DNA from: CAZXNF01 sp050741255
GTDB lineage: Bacteria; Pseudomonadota; Gammaproteobacteria; Burkholderiales; SG8-41
Length of the DNA: 14,524 bases
NCBI GenBank assembly: GCA_050741255.1
Contig: JBOIEQ010000110.1
Location: 1-14,524, forward strand
Direction of reading: 5' to 3'
Shown here in pieces: positions 5,930 through 13,382 of the stretch; the stretch's first letter is position 1; each line of letters begins with the position of its first letter. The notes under the pieces are model-generated. The model was not told where the DNA came from. It worked only from the letters and a program-made list of their open reading frames with translations, and did not search any database. The position numbers and the translations under genes were made by a program.

Positions 5930-8531
5930 AACAGCGGCCGAGCAGGTCGCCGTGTCGGCATCGCTCGCCGGCGGTACCGGCATACCGGCGGTGGCCGCGT
6001 GGCGCGCCTTGCTCGCAGACGGCCGTGCCGACCTCCGCCGGCGCTTTCCGGATGAACTCTCCCCCACCCGGCTGATCCACGCCCACCGGGCCCTCGTGGA
6101 CCGCGTGTTGCTCGCCGTCTGGCGCGGACTGGCGATGCAGGGACATGGCGCACTGGTGGCCGCCGGCGGCTATGGCCGCGGCGAACTGTTCCCGCACTCC
6201 GACGTCGATCTGCTGCTGTTGCTCCCGGCATCTCCCGATGCCGCGCGCGCCGCCGCCGTGGAGCGCTTCATCGGCTGCCTGTGGGACATCGGCCTCGAGG
6301 TCGGCCACAGCGTGCGCACCGTCGAGGACTGCGTTGCGCTATCGGCCCAGGACGCCACCGTCGCCACCGCGTTGCTGGAGACGCGCTGGCTGGCCGGTGA
6401 CCGCGCCCTGGCCGAAACGCTCACCAGGACACTCGACCGCGCCCGTGACCTGCCTGCCTACGTCAAGGCCAAGCGTCTGGAGCAGGACCAGCGGCACGAG
6501 CGCTACCGGGACACCAATCTCGAACCCAACATCAAGGAAACGGCCGGCGGACTGCGCGATCTCCACCTCATTTCCTGGATCGCGCGCGCCGCGAACATGG
6601 GTCGGCACTGGAGCGACCTGGTGCGGCACGGCATCCTCACGCGCGGCGAAGCCCAGAGCCTCAAGCGCGACGCGGACTTCCTGATGGATCTGCGCGTGCG
6701 CCTGCATTATCTGACCGGCCGCCGCGAAGAGCGCCTGGTGTTTGACGTCCAGACCGCCCTCGCGACCCAGATGGCCTTCCGCGACACGGCGCACCGGCGT
6801 GCGAGCGAGCACCTGATGCAACGGTTCTACCGCGCGGCGAAAGAAGTGCGGCAGTTGAACGAGATCGTGCTGCAGAACCTCGGCGCGAAGATCTTCCCGC
6901 CGCGCACCACCCGGGCGGTGAAGATCAACGAGCGTTTCCAGAATCGCAACGAGCTCCTTGACGCCGTCGACGAAGGCCTGTTCCGGCGCGAGCCGACCGC
7001 GATCTTAGAGGCATTCCGGTTGCTGCAGGAACGCGGCGAACTGAAGGGCATCACCGCGCCCACGCTGCGGGCCCTGTGGCGCGCCAGTGCGGCTATCGGC
7101 CCGGCGTTCCGCCGCGATCCGCGAAACCAGTCCCAGTTTCTGGATCTGCTCAAAAGTCCCTCGCACTTCGTGCGCGAGATGCGCCGCCTGAACGACTACG
7201 GCGTGCTCGGCCGCTACATCCCCGCCTTCGGCCGCATCGAAGGCCAGATGCAGCACGACCTGTACCACGTCTACACCGTGGACGAGCATATCCTGCGCGT
7301 GTTGCGCAACGTGCGCCGCTTTGCAGTGCCCGAGCTGGGCCACGAGTTCCCGCTGTGCAGCCGGCTGATGAGCGCGTTCGAGCGTCCCGAGGTGCTGTAC
7401 CTGGCCGCGCTCTTCCACGACATCGCCAAGGGTCGCGGCGGCGACCACTCAACACTCGGTGCCGACGATGCCGTGCGCTTCTGCAAGCAGCACCGCCTGC
7501 CCGCGGAGGACGCTGCGCTGGTCGCGTGGCTGGTGGAACAGCACCTGCAGATGTCCGCCGTGGCGCAGAAGCAGGACCTGTCCGACCCCGAGGTCATCCG
7601 CGCGTTCGCCGCGCGGGTGGGCTCCGAGCGGCGCCTGGCGGCACTCTACTTGCTGACCGTTGCCGACGTACGCGGCACCAGCCCCAAGGTGTGGAACGCC
7701 TGGAAGGCGAAACTCCTCGAAGACCTGTTCTGGGCCACGCGGCGCGCGCTCGGCGGCGACACCACGCCGCTCGCCAGCATCACGCAGGACCGGCAGGACG
7801 CCGCGCGCGCGAAGCTGCGCCTGTACGCGGTGCCCGAGCGCGCCGAGACGGCGCTTTGGAAGCAGCTCGACACCACCTATTTCCTGCGCCACGACGTGGA
7901 CGAGATCGCCTGGCACTCGCGCCAGCTTTATGCCCGCGTCGACTCCGCCACCCCCATCGTCAAGGCGCGGTTGTCACCCGCCGGCGAGGGGCTGCAGCTC
8001 ATGATCTACGTGCAGGACCAGAAAGACCTGTTCGCGCGCATCTGCTCGTTCTTCGAGCGCACCGGATACTCGATCGCGGAAGCCAAGATCTATACGACCC
8101 GCCACGGTTATGCCCTCGACAGCTTCCAGATTCACGACCCGAACAACAAGCAGCCGCAGTACCGCGACCTGATCGGCTATTTCGAGTTCGAGCTGACGGA
8201 ACATCTCGTGCGCCAGGCGCCGCTCGAAGCGCCGGTGAACGGCCGCGTCAGCCGTCAGTTGAAGGCCTTCCCGCTCACGCCTGCCGTGGACATCCAGGCC
8301 GATGACCGCGGGCTCTACAAAGTGTTGTCGATCACCGCCGGCGACCGGCCGGGGCTGCTCTCGCGCGTGGCGCGCTGCCTGGTGAAGTACGGCATCAACC
8401 TGCACACCGCTAAGATCAACACCCTGGGATTCCGGGCCGAAGACGTGCTGCTGATCCAGGGCGCGGCGCTGGACGATGCCCGGACGGTGGTCCGGCTGGA
8501 AACCGACTTGCTCGAAGCCCTGCAGGTTTGA
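5922..8531 (+). CDS. glnD: PII uridylyltransferase / uridylyl-removing enzyme
   Basis: GlnD is the glutamine sensor of nitrogen control: it uridylylates PII proteins (GlnB/GlnK) when glutamine is low and removes UMP when it is high. The 869-residue product has the normal four-part order. The nucleotidyltransferase domain (about 60-230) has GGYGRGELFPHSDVDLLL at 82-99, with catalytic Asp94 and Asp96. A helical linker contains EPNIKETAGGLRDLH. The HD hydrolase domain (about 450-600) has LFHDIAKGRGGDHS with His499-Asp500. Two C-terminal ACT domains (about 691-770 and 802-869) carry DQKDLFARICSFFERTGYSI and GDRPGLLSRVARCLVKYGIN and bind glutamine in known homologues. The ATG overlaps the map stop (8-base overlap), with no Shine-Dalgarno, so translation is probably coupled to map. 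No glnB/amtB neighbour is seen. Confidence 0.97.
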   Translation: MPETAAEQVAVSASLAGGTGIPAVAAWRALLADGRADLRRRFPDELSPTRLIHAHRALVDRVLLAVWRGLAMQGHGALVAAGGYGRGELFPHSDVDLLLLLPASPDAARAAAVERFIGCLWDIGLEVGHSVRTVEDCVALSAQDATVATALLETRWLAGDRALAETLTRTLDRARDLPAYVKAKRLEQDQRHERYRDTNLEPNIKETAGGLRDLHLISWIARAANMGRHWSDLVRHGILTRGEAQSLKRDADFLMDLRVRLHYLTGRREERLVFDVQTALATQMAFRDTAHRRASEHLMQRFYRAAKEVRQLNEIVLQNLGAKIFPPRTTRAVKINERFQNRNELLDAVDEGLFRREPTAILEAFRLLQERGELKGITAPTLRALWRASAAIGPAFRRDPRNQSQFLDLLKSPSHFVREMRRLNDYGVLGRYIPAFGRIEGQMQHDLYHVYTVDEHILRVLRNVRRFAVPELGHEFPLCSRLMSAFERPEVLYLAALFHDIAKGRGGDHSTLGADDAVRFCKQHRLPAEDAALVAWLVEQHLQMSAVAQKQDLSDPEVIRAFAARVGSERRLAALYLLTVADVRGTSPKVWNAWKAKLLEDLFWATRRALGGDTTPLASITQDRQDAARAKLRLYAVPERAETALWKQLDTTYFLRHDVDEIAWHSRQLYARVDSATPIVKARLSPAGEGLQLMIYVQDQKDLFARICSFFERTGYSIAEAKIYTTRHGYALDSFQIHDPNNKQPQYRDLIGYFEFELTEHLVRQAPLEAPVNGRVSRQLKAFPLTPAVDIQADDRGLYKVLSITAGDRPGLLSRVARCLVKYGINLHTAKINTLGFRAEDVLLIQGAALDDARTVVRLETDLLEALQV

Positions 8532-8549
8532 CTCGACCCTGTCCAGTCC

Positions 8550-9206
8550 TCAGTCCATCCGCACCGTGACGAAGAAATCACGGCCGATGGACTCGATGGA
8601 CGCCCGTCCGGGCGCCAGCGCGCCGAACAGCGCTTCCAGTTGCGGCGCCGTGTACATGAACAAATCACAACGGCTCTTGTAGCGGAGCTTGCGCTGCCAA
8701 GCGAGGACGCCGCCGTCCGCCGGGAAACTGAAAAACGCCCGGCCCTTCGTCAACGCCAACACGCGCCGCACCAGACCTTCCGCGTCGCGGATGTAATCCA
8801 TGAAGCCCATCACCACGGCATAGTCGAATTTCTCCGTAAAGGGATAGGCGAGAAAATCGCCGTCCGCGAAGCGGCAGCGGTCGGCGACCCCGGCCGCCGA
8901 CGCCTGGCGTTTGGCGATCTCGATCATCGCCGGCGCGAAGTCGACCCCAAAGACGCTTCCTGCGCCGGCCTTCGCCAGCGCCACGCCGTAATGGCCGGGA
9001 CCGCAGCCGACATCGAGCACCGATTTGCCCGCAACGGGCTGGCAGCCCGCGAGGGTTTTTTCGTAGCGCACCACCATCGCCTGGCGGAACAGGCGATTGA
9101 CGATGCGGTTCAAGGGCCCGTTGTCGCCGCCGTAGATGGCGTTGAAATCGTGGGCATAGGCATCGAAAAAGCCCGCGGCGCGGGGCTCGGAAATTTTGTT
9201 CGTCAT
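8550..9206 (-). CDS. Class I SAM-dependent methyltransferase, substrate unknown
   Basis: The 218-residue product has a Rossmann-fold methyltransferase core. Motif I is VLDVGCGPGHYG at 63-74, motif post-I is VFGVDFAPAM at 85-94, and the acidic residues in FADGDFLAYPF (113-123) fit motif II. FDYAVVMGFMDYIRD (127-141) fits motifs III-IV. A helical N-terminal cap (about 10-55) precedes the core, as in UbiE/Methyltransf_11-type enzymes. There is no signal peptide or membrane segment. The start ATG overlaps the stop of the polysaccharide deacetylase by 4 bases (ATGA), so the two are translationally coupled and likely share a pathway. A sugar, lipid or glycan-precursor substrate is inferred from this partner only. 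It ends 18 bases from the convergent glnD stop. Confidence 0.85.
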   Translation of the reverse strand: MTNKISEPRAAGFFDAYAHDFNAIYGGDNGPLNRIVNRLFRQAMVVRYEKTLAGCQPVAGKSVLDVGCGPGHYGVALAKAGAGSVFGVDFAPAMIEIAKRQASAAGVADRCRFADGDFLAYPFTEKFDYAVVMGFMDYIRDAEGLVRRVLALTKGRAFFSFPADGGVLAWQRKLRYKSRCDLFMYTAPQLEALFGALAPGRASIESIGRDFFVTVRMD

Positions 9207-10048
9207 GTGGAGGCGAGCCAGTTCGTCGTTTCAAGATAGTTGCGGAAAGTCGTCACTTCAAAATCGCGGAAGATCCGGCGCAGTTTGGGCTCGGTCGTAC
9301 GCAGGTTGACGTAGGTCTTGAAGTGATCCTTGCGGCCCATCGGCAGCCGCGGCTGCCGCGGGTCCACTTCGCGCGGATGGATGTAGAACACCACCGGCCG
9401 CCCTTCGCGCAACGCGCGATGCGCCATCGGCTTGATGAGCGCATACGGGAACAGCCGCAGGTAACCGCCGCCGAAGAAGCACATCGTTTTGCCCGCCACC
9501 TTGACCGCCGTGATCGGAAATTCGGCGAGCGGGCCGCCTGTCGTGTCCAGCGTGTGCGGCTGCAGGCGGCTCGTCTTGACGCCGCCGATGCGGTGCGGCG
9601 CCGGGAACACGGAAGAGTCGTAGCGGTATCCCGCCTCGGTCAGCTTGTCGAAAAACCACGGTGTGCGTTCGTTGATGGAGAACGCTGCCGCACGGTAGCC
9701 CAGCACCGGGGCGCCGGCGATGTCCTCGATGGTCAGTCGCGCCCGGCGGGCATCCGCCTGAAAGGCTTCGGCCTCCTGCGTGTAGACCAGCCGGTGATGA
9801 AACCCGTGGGAGGCGATTTCGTGGCCGTCGGCGGCCGCGCGACGCACCAGGTGCGGAAAACGCTGCGCGACGTAGCCCAGGAAAAAGCACGTCGCCTGTA
9901 CCCGGTATTCCGCGCACAGATCCATCAGGCGCAGAAAATTTCGCTCCACGCGACTCTCAATGCCATCCCAGCGTTCGACCTCCGGTTCAACGCCGGGCAG
10001 CGAGATGTTGAACCAGTCTTCGACGTCGATGGAGAAAATGCTTTTCAT
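9203..10048 (-). CDS. XrtA/PEP-CTERM-type polysaccharide deacetylase family protein
   Basis: The 281-residue product is a NodB-like carbohydrate deacetylase of the type found in XrtA (PEP-CTERM/exosortase) exopolysaccharide loci, recognised by its start MKSIFSIDVEDWFN and its C-terminal DUF3473-like part. Visible catalytic features are Asp8 and Asp11 in IDVEDW, metal-binding His81 and His85 in ASHGFHHRL, GYRAAAFSIN at 118-126, and His224 in VVFYIHPREVDP. The C-terminal region FKTYVNLRTTEPKLRRIF...FRNYLE (243-272) is typical of that subfamily. No signal peptide is seen, so it likely acts in the cytoplasm on a lipid-linked or precursor glycan. It overlaps the methyltransferase by 4 bases. A modest GGTGAG lies 3 bases before the ATG. 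No exosortase, chain-length or glycosyltransferase gene is in the window. Confidence 0.9.
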   Translation of the reverse strand: MKSIFSIDVEDWFNISLPGVEPEVERWDGIESRVERNFLRLMDLCAEYRVQATCFFLGYVAQRFPHLVRRAAADGHEIASHGFHHRLVYTQEAEAFQADARRARLTIEDIAGAPVLGYRAAAFSINERTPWFFDKLTEAGYRYDSSVFPAPHRIGGVKTSRLQPHTLDTTGGPLAEFPITAVKVAGKTMCFFGGGYLRLFPYALIKPMAHRALREGRPVVFYIHPREVDPRQPRLPMGRKDHFKTYVNLRTTEPKLRRIFRDFEVTTFRNYLETTNWLAST

Positions 10049-10158
10049 GAACTCACCACCCGGGGACGGCGCAGATGCACGGGCTGCACGGAATGCGACA
10101 TCGCGGTGGGGCGACTGAAAATAACGGAGCAGCGGTCAACCGTCGTCTGCCAACGGGA

Positions 10159-10179
10159 ACGCGGCTGAGGATGCCGCGT
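10159..10179. other. Short inverted repeat between tRNA-Pro and the deacetylase gene
   Basis: ACGCGGC (10159-10165) and GCCGCGT (10173-10179) form a 7-base-pair stem with a 7-base loop. It lies 29 bases beyond the tRNA 3' end and 110 bases before the deacetylase start. No T-run follows on either strand, so it is not a standard terminator. The rest of the 159-base gap shows no convincing promoter; TTGACC on the minus strand lacks a matching -10. Confidence 0.35.
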
Positions 10180-10207
10180 GGAAAGCATGCTGAATAACAC
10201 TGAAAAT

Positions 10208-10285
<78 letters not shown>

Positions 10286-10295
10286 CACGGCCCGG

Positions 10296-10301
10296 ATTGT
10301 A
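10296..10301 (-). promoter_or_regulatory. Probable -10 box of tRNA-Pro
   Basis: TACAAT on the minus strand stands 11 bases before the tRNA 5' end and is followed by a GC-rich discriminator (CCGGGCC), as in many stringently controlled stable-RNA promoters. A weak -35 candidate, TTCATC (10323-10318), lies 16 bases upstream inside the end of the merR-like gene. Confidence 0.5.
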
Positions 10302-10329
10302 GCAGAGGGTGGACCCGATGAAGGCAGCC

Positions 10330-10719
10330 TCACGCCCGCAGCAGGTCGAGGACGCCTTTCAGCTCGTGTTTGAGCTGACCGAGATTCATGCGAGCCTGCG
10401 CGGTGAGACGCGCGGGTTTGGCGGGTTCAGTGGCGATTTCGTCGAGCCGGTTGCGCGCCCCGCTGATGGTGAAGCCCTGGTCGTAGAGCAATTCGCGGAT
10501 GCGGCGGATCAACAGCACTTCGTGGTGCTGGTAGTAGCGCCGGTTGCCGCGACGCTTGACCGGCTTCAGCTGGGTGAATTCCTGTTCCCAGTAGCGCAGC
10601 ACATGCGGTTTCACTCCGCACAGGTCGCTCACTTCGCCAATGGTGAAATACCGCTTGGCGGGAATCGGCGGCAGCGGTTCCTTGTTCGCCTTGTTGTTGC
10701 TGCTAGGACTGTTTTCCAT
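10330..10719 (-). CDS. MerR-family transcriptional regulator adjacent to ihfA
   Basis: The 129-residue product has an N-terminal MerR winged helix-turn-helix at about 24-92: YFTIGEVSDLCGVKPHVLRYWE (24-45) is the helix-turn-helix and RRGNRRYY (56-63) the wing. The start of the dimerisation helix follows. The C-terminal part (93-129) is short, with no cysteines or ligand domain of the metal- or drug-sensing MerR proteins. The first 20 residues are polar and Pro-rich. It belongs to the widespread but little-studied MerR-like group encoded after ihfA. Its start overlaps ihfA by 17 bases and lacks a visible Shine-Dalgarno, so translation is likely coupled. Its regulon cannot be told from the sequence. 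Confidence 0.92.
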   Translation of the reverse strand: MENSPSSNNKANKEPLPPIPAKRYFTIGEVSDLCGVKPHVLRYWEQEFTQLKPVKRRGNRRYYQHHEVLLIRRIRELLYDQGFTISGARNRLDEIATEPAKPARLTAQARMNLGQLKHELKGVLDLLRA

Positions 10720-11005
10720 GGTAATTCTGTTCGACCATCGCCTTCAGCTTCTGGGAGGCATGGAAGGTGACGACGCGCCGCGCGGTGATCGGGATCTCTT
10801 CGCCGGTTTTCGGGTTGCGGCCCGGGCGCTGCGGCTTGTCGCGCAATTGGAAATTGCCGAATCCGGACAGCTTGACGCCCTCCCCCTTCTCGAGCGCGAT
10901 GCGCACTTCCTCGAAAAACGACTCGACCATGTCCTTGGCTTCGCGCTTGTTGAAGCCCACCTTCTCAAACAGCAAGTCGGCGAGCTCCGCCTTGGTTAAA
11001 GTCAT
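10703..11005 (-). CDS. ihfA: Integration host factor subunit alpha
   Basis: IHF-alpha pairs with IHF-beta to bind and sharply bend DNA in transcription, recombination and replication. The 100-residue product is full length, with the HU/IHF fold: N-terminal helices (TKAELADLLFEKVGFNKREAKDMVESFF), the beta-saddle beginning GVKLSGFGNFQLRDK (43-57), and the DNA arm RPGRNPKTGEEI (60-71), whose Pro65 is the intercalating residue. The ATG at 11005 has a strong GGGAG (11015-11011) at 5-base spacing, touching the pheT stop. It follows pheT by 9 bases, as in most beta- and gammaproteobacteria. Confidence 0.98.
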   Translation of the reverse strand: MTLTKAELADLLFEKVGFNKREAKDMVESFFEEVRIALEKGEGVKLSGFGNFQLRDKPQRPGRNPKTGEEIPITARRVVTFHASQKLKAMVEQNYHGKQS

Positions 11006-11014
11006 CTTATCTCC

Positions 11015-13372
11015 CTATTCTCGCAGCCTTCCGCCGAACTCCTCATGCAACACTTTAAGGAGTGTCGCTACGGCGGCCTCGACCTCGGCATCGGTCAGGG
11101 TCCGGGCAGTATCTTGCATGGTCACCCGGAATGCAAGGCTTTTTTTATCTGAATCAATGCCTTTGCCGCGAAATACGTCAAATAACACAACCTCGGAAAC
11201 GAGCCTAGGAGCACGTGTTTTGAGGGTATGCAGAATCACAGAAACCTGGTGTTGGGAGGCCACTTCTACCGCAATATCGCGCCGTACGCAGGGAAAACGG
11301 GGCACTTCCGCGTATGTGGGGAGGGTTCTTTCAAGAATCAGCGCGAGATCCATCTCGAAGACCATTGTTGCATAAGGACAATCATACTTCTTTGCCCATC
11401 CTGGATGCAGTTCGCCGATGACGCCGATCGCGGTCGAACCGACGATGACTTCGGCTGATTTTCCGGGATGCAGCGCCGGGTGGCGGCAGGCCCGGGTTTC
11501 GATGGTCAGAGGCGCCAGCAAGGCCTCGAGGTCCGATTTCACATCGTAGAAATCGACCGACCGCGACGGGATTCCCCATTGCGGGGGCGCCGCCGGACCG
11601 CTCGCCAGCCCGCCCACCCGCAGTGGCTGACGGGTGACTTCGCCGGCAGGCACAAAACAGCGCCCGATTTCGAATAACCGGATCCGCTCCTGCTGGCGGC
11701 TCAGGTTGAAACGCGCGCGGTCCACGAGACTGCCGATGAGACTCGACCGCATCACGCTCATCTGGCTCGCGATCGGGTTGGCCAATGCGACCGGCGCCTC
11801 GTTGGCGCAAAAATCGCGCTCCCACTCCGCGTCCACGAAACTGAAACTGACGATCTCCTGGTAATCGCGGCGCGCCAGCGCGTGGCGCACGTCGTCCGCG
11901 GTGCGGGCCGTTTCACCGGCGCGCAGCATCGTCTGCGTGCCGGCGGGCGCCTGCGCGGGTATCCGGTCGTAACCGTGGATACGCGCGATCTCCTCGATCA
12001 AGTCCTCCTCGATCGCGAGGTCGTAGCGGAACGCCGGCGGCGTGAGCACTATCGCGTCGCCCTGAATCTGCGGCGAGAGGCCAAGCCGGGCGAGCATTTC
12101 CGCAGCCGTCGCCACCGGCACATCGATGCCGAGCAGGCGCTGCGCACGGGCCAGGCGCAGCGTCACCGGCGTCCGCGCGGGCAGTTCGCCGCGCGCTTCG
12201 GCGATCGGGCCGGGTCGGCCGCCGCAGATATCCAGAATCAGTGTCGTCGCTCGTTCCAGCGCCCGCGCCTGGCCTTCGAAATCCACGCCGCGTTCGAAGC
12301 GGTGCGACGAATCGGTGGCCAGGGTGAGTTCCCGGCCGCGGCCGGCGATGGCGTCCGGCGCGAAGAAGGCCGACTCCAGCAGGATGTCGGATGTTGCGTC
12401 ACTGACCGCGCTGTCCGCGCCGCCCATGATGCCGGCCAGTGCGAGCGCTTTTTTCTCGTCCGCGATCACAAGGCAGTGCGTGTTCAGCGTGCGCGTCTCG
12501 CCATTCAGGAGCGCCAACGACTCGCTCGCCCCCGCCCAGCGCACGCGAATCCCTCCGTTCAGCCGGGCCAGATCGAAGGCGTGCAGCGGTTGCCCCAATT
12601 CGAGGAGCACGTAGTTCGTCACGTCCACGATCGCGCTGACCGGACGCAGGCCGCTGCGGACCAGCCGCTCCGCCATCCACGGCGGCGTGACCGCCGCTGG
12701 GTTGACGCCGCGCACGATGCGCCCGCAATAGCGGCCGCAGGCCAGCGGTGCCGCGATATCGATCGCGACGCGGTCCTGCAGAACCGCGGGCACCGGCTTG
12801 ACGCTGACACGGGCGGCGGACGTGCCGGTGACCGCACCGACTTCGCGCGCGAGGCCCTCGACGGAAAGGCAGTCGGCGCGGTTAGGCGTGAGTTTCAACG
12901 TAAAGAGCCGGTCATCCAGATTGAGGTACTCACGCAACGCGGCACCGACCGGCGCGTCCTCGGGCAGCACCAGCAAACCAGCTGCGTCATTGGAAAGGCC
13001 CAGTTCCTTCGCCGAGCACAGCATGCCGTGCGATTCCACTCCGCGCACCTGGGTCAGCGCGATGGTGAGCCCCGGCAGTTGCGCGCCTGCCCGTGCGAAT
13101 GGCGCCAGCATCCCCGGTCGAACATTCGGCGCGCCGCACACCACGTTCACCGGCTTGCCGTCGCCCGCGTCGACCAGCGTCACTCGCAGGCGGTCGGCGT
13201 TCGGATGCGCCGCCACCGCCGTTACCCGACCGATGACCACGCCGGAGAACGGCGGCGCCACCGGCTCCAGCGTCTCGACCTCGAGACCGGACATGGTCAA
13301 CCGCTCCGCCAGCGCATCGCTGTCCAGCGGCGGATCGACCAGGGTTCTCAGCCAGCTTTCAGGAAACTTCAT
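11015..13372 (-). CDS. pheT: Phenylalanine--tRNA ligase beta subunit
   Basis: PheT is the large subunit of the alpha2-beta2 phenylalanyl-tRNA synthetase; it binds tRNA-Phe and edits mis-charged tyrosine. The 785-residue product matches the usual length (about 795). Domains in order are a B1 start (MKFPESWLRTLVDPP), an EMAP-like tRNA-binding OB fold (about 39-148, with HPNADRLRV at 56-64), the B3/B4 editing domain (about 210-365), B5 (about 400-470), a catalytic-like core (about 470-675) and the C-terminal FDX-ACB anticodon-binding domain (about 690-785, VFRGKGIDSDKKSLAFRVT). It starts 10 bases after the pheS stop without a visible Shine-Dalgarno, so it is likely coupled to pheS. Its 3' end (about 11100-11400) is near 50% GC, lower than the rest. 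Confidence 0.97.
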   Translation of the reverse strand: MKFPESWLRTLVDPPLDSDALAERLTMSGLEVETLEPVAPPFSGVVIGRVTAVAAHPNADRLRVTLVDAGDGKPVNVVCGAPNVRPGMLAPFARAGAQLPGLTIALTQVRGVESHGMLCSAKELGLSNDAAGLLVLPEDAPVGAALREYLNLDDRLFTLKLTPNRADCLSVEGLAREVGAVTGTSAARVSVKPVPAVLQDRVAIDIAAPLACGRYCGRIVRGVNPAAVTPPWMAERLVRSGLRPVSAIVDVTNYVLLELGQPLHAFDLARLNGGIRVRWAGASESLALLNGETRTLNTHCLVIADEKKALALAGIMGGADSAVSDATSDILLESAFFAPDAIAGRGRELTLATDSSHRFERGVDFEGQARALERATTLILDICGGRPGPIAEARGELPARTPVTLRLARAQRLLGIDVPVATAAEMLARLGLSPQIQGDAIVLTPPAFRYDLAIEEDLIEEIARIHGYDRIPAQAPAGTQTMLRAGETARTADDVRHALARRDYQEIVSFSFVDAEWERDFCANEAPVALANPIASQMSVMRSSLIGSLVDRARFNLSRQQERIRLFEIGRCFVPAGEVTRQPLRVGGLASGPAAPPQWGIPSRSVDFYDVKSDLEALLAPLTIETRACRHPALHPGKSAEVIVGSTAIGVIGELHPGWAKKYDCPYATMVFEMDLALILERTLPTYAEVPRFPCVRRDIAVEVASQHQVSVILHTLKTRAPRLVSEVVLFDVFRGKGIDSDKKSLAFRVTMQDTARTLTDAEVEAAVATLLKVLHEEFGGRLRE
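11152..11164 (+). promoter_or_regulatory. Candidate IHF binding site inside the 3' end of pheT
   Basis: AATCAATGCCTTT matches the IHF consensus WATCAANNNNTTR at eight of nine defined positions, the last base being the mismatch. A T-rich tract (11140-11148) lies just upstream, the side on which A/T tracts strengthen IHF sites. It is about 150 bases upstream of the ihfA start; in E. coli IHF represses ihfA from its own region. A single near match can occur by chance, so this is a weak call. Confidence 0.25.
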
Positions 13373-13382
13373 GGTTCGACGG

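Noticed and set aside
7076..8305. 409-codon plus-strand frame inside glnD
   Set aside because: It is an out-of-frame shadow of glnD, rich in Arg/Ala/Pro with no recognisable domain; the glnD frame has intact HD and ACT motifs through the same stretch.
10159..10179. Terminator for tRNA-Pro
   Set aside because: The stem is perfect but short and no T-run follows on the minus strand, so it does not meet the intrinsic terminator pattern.
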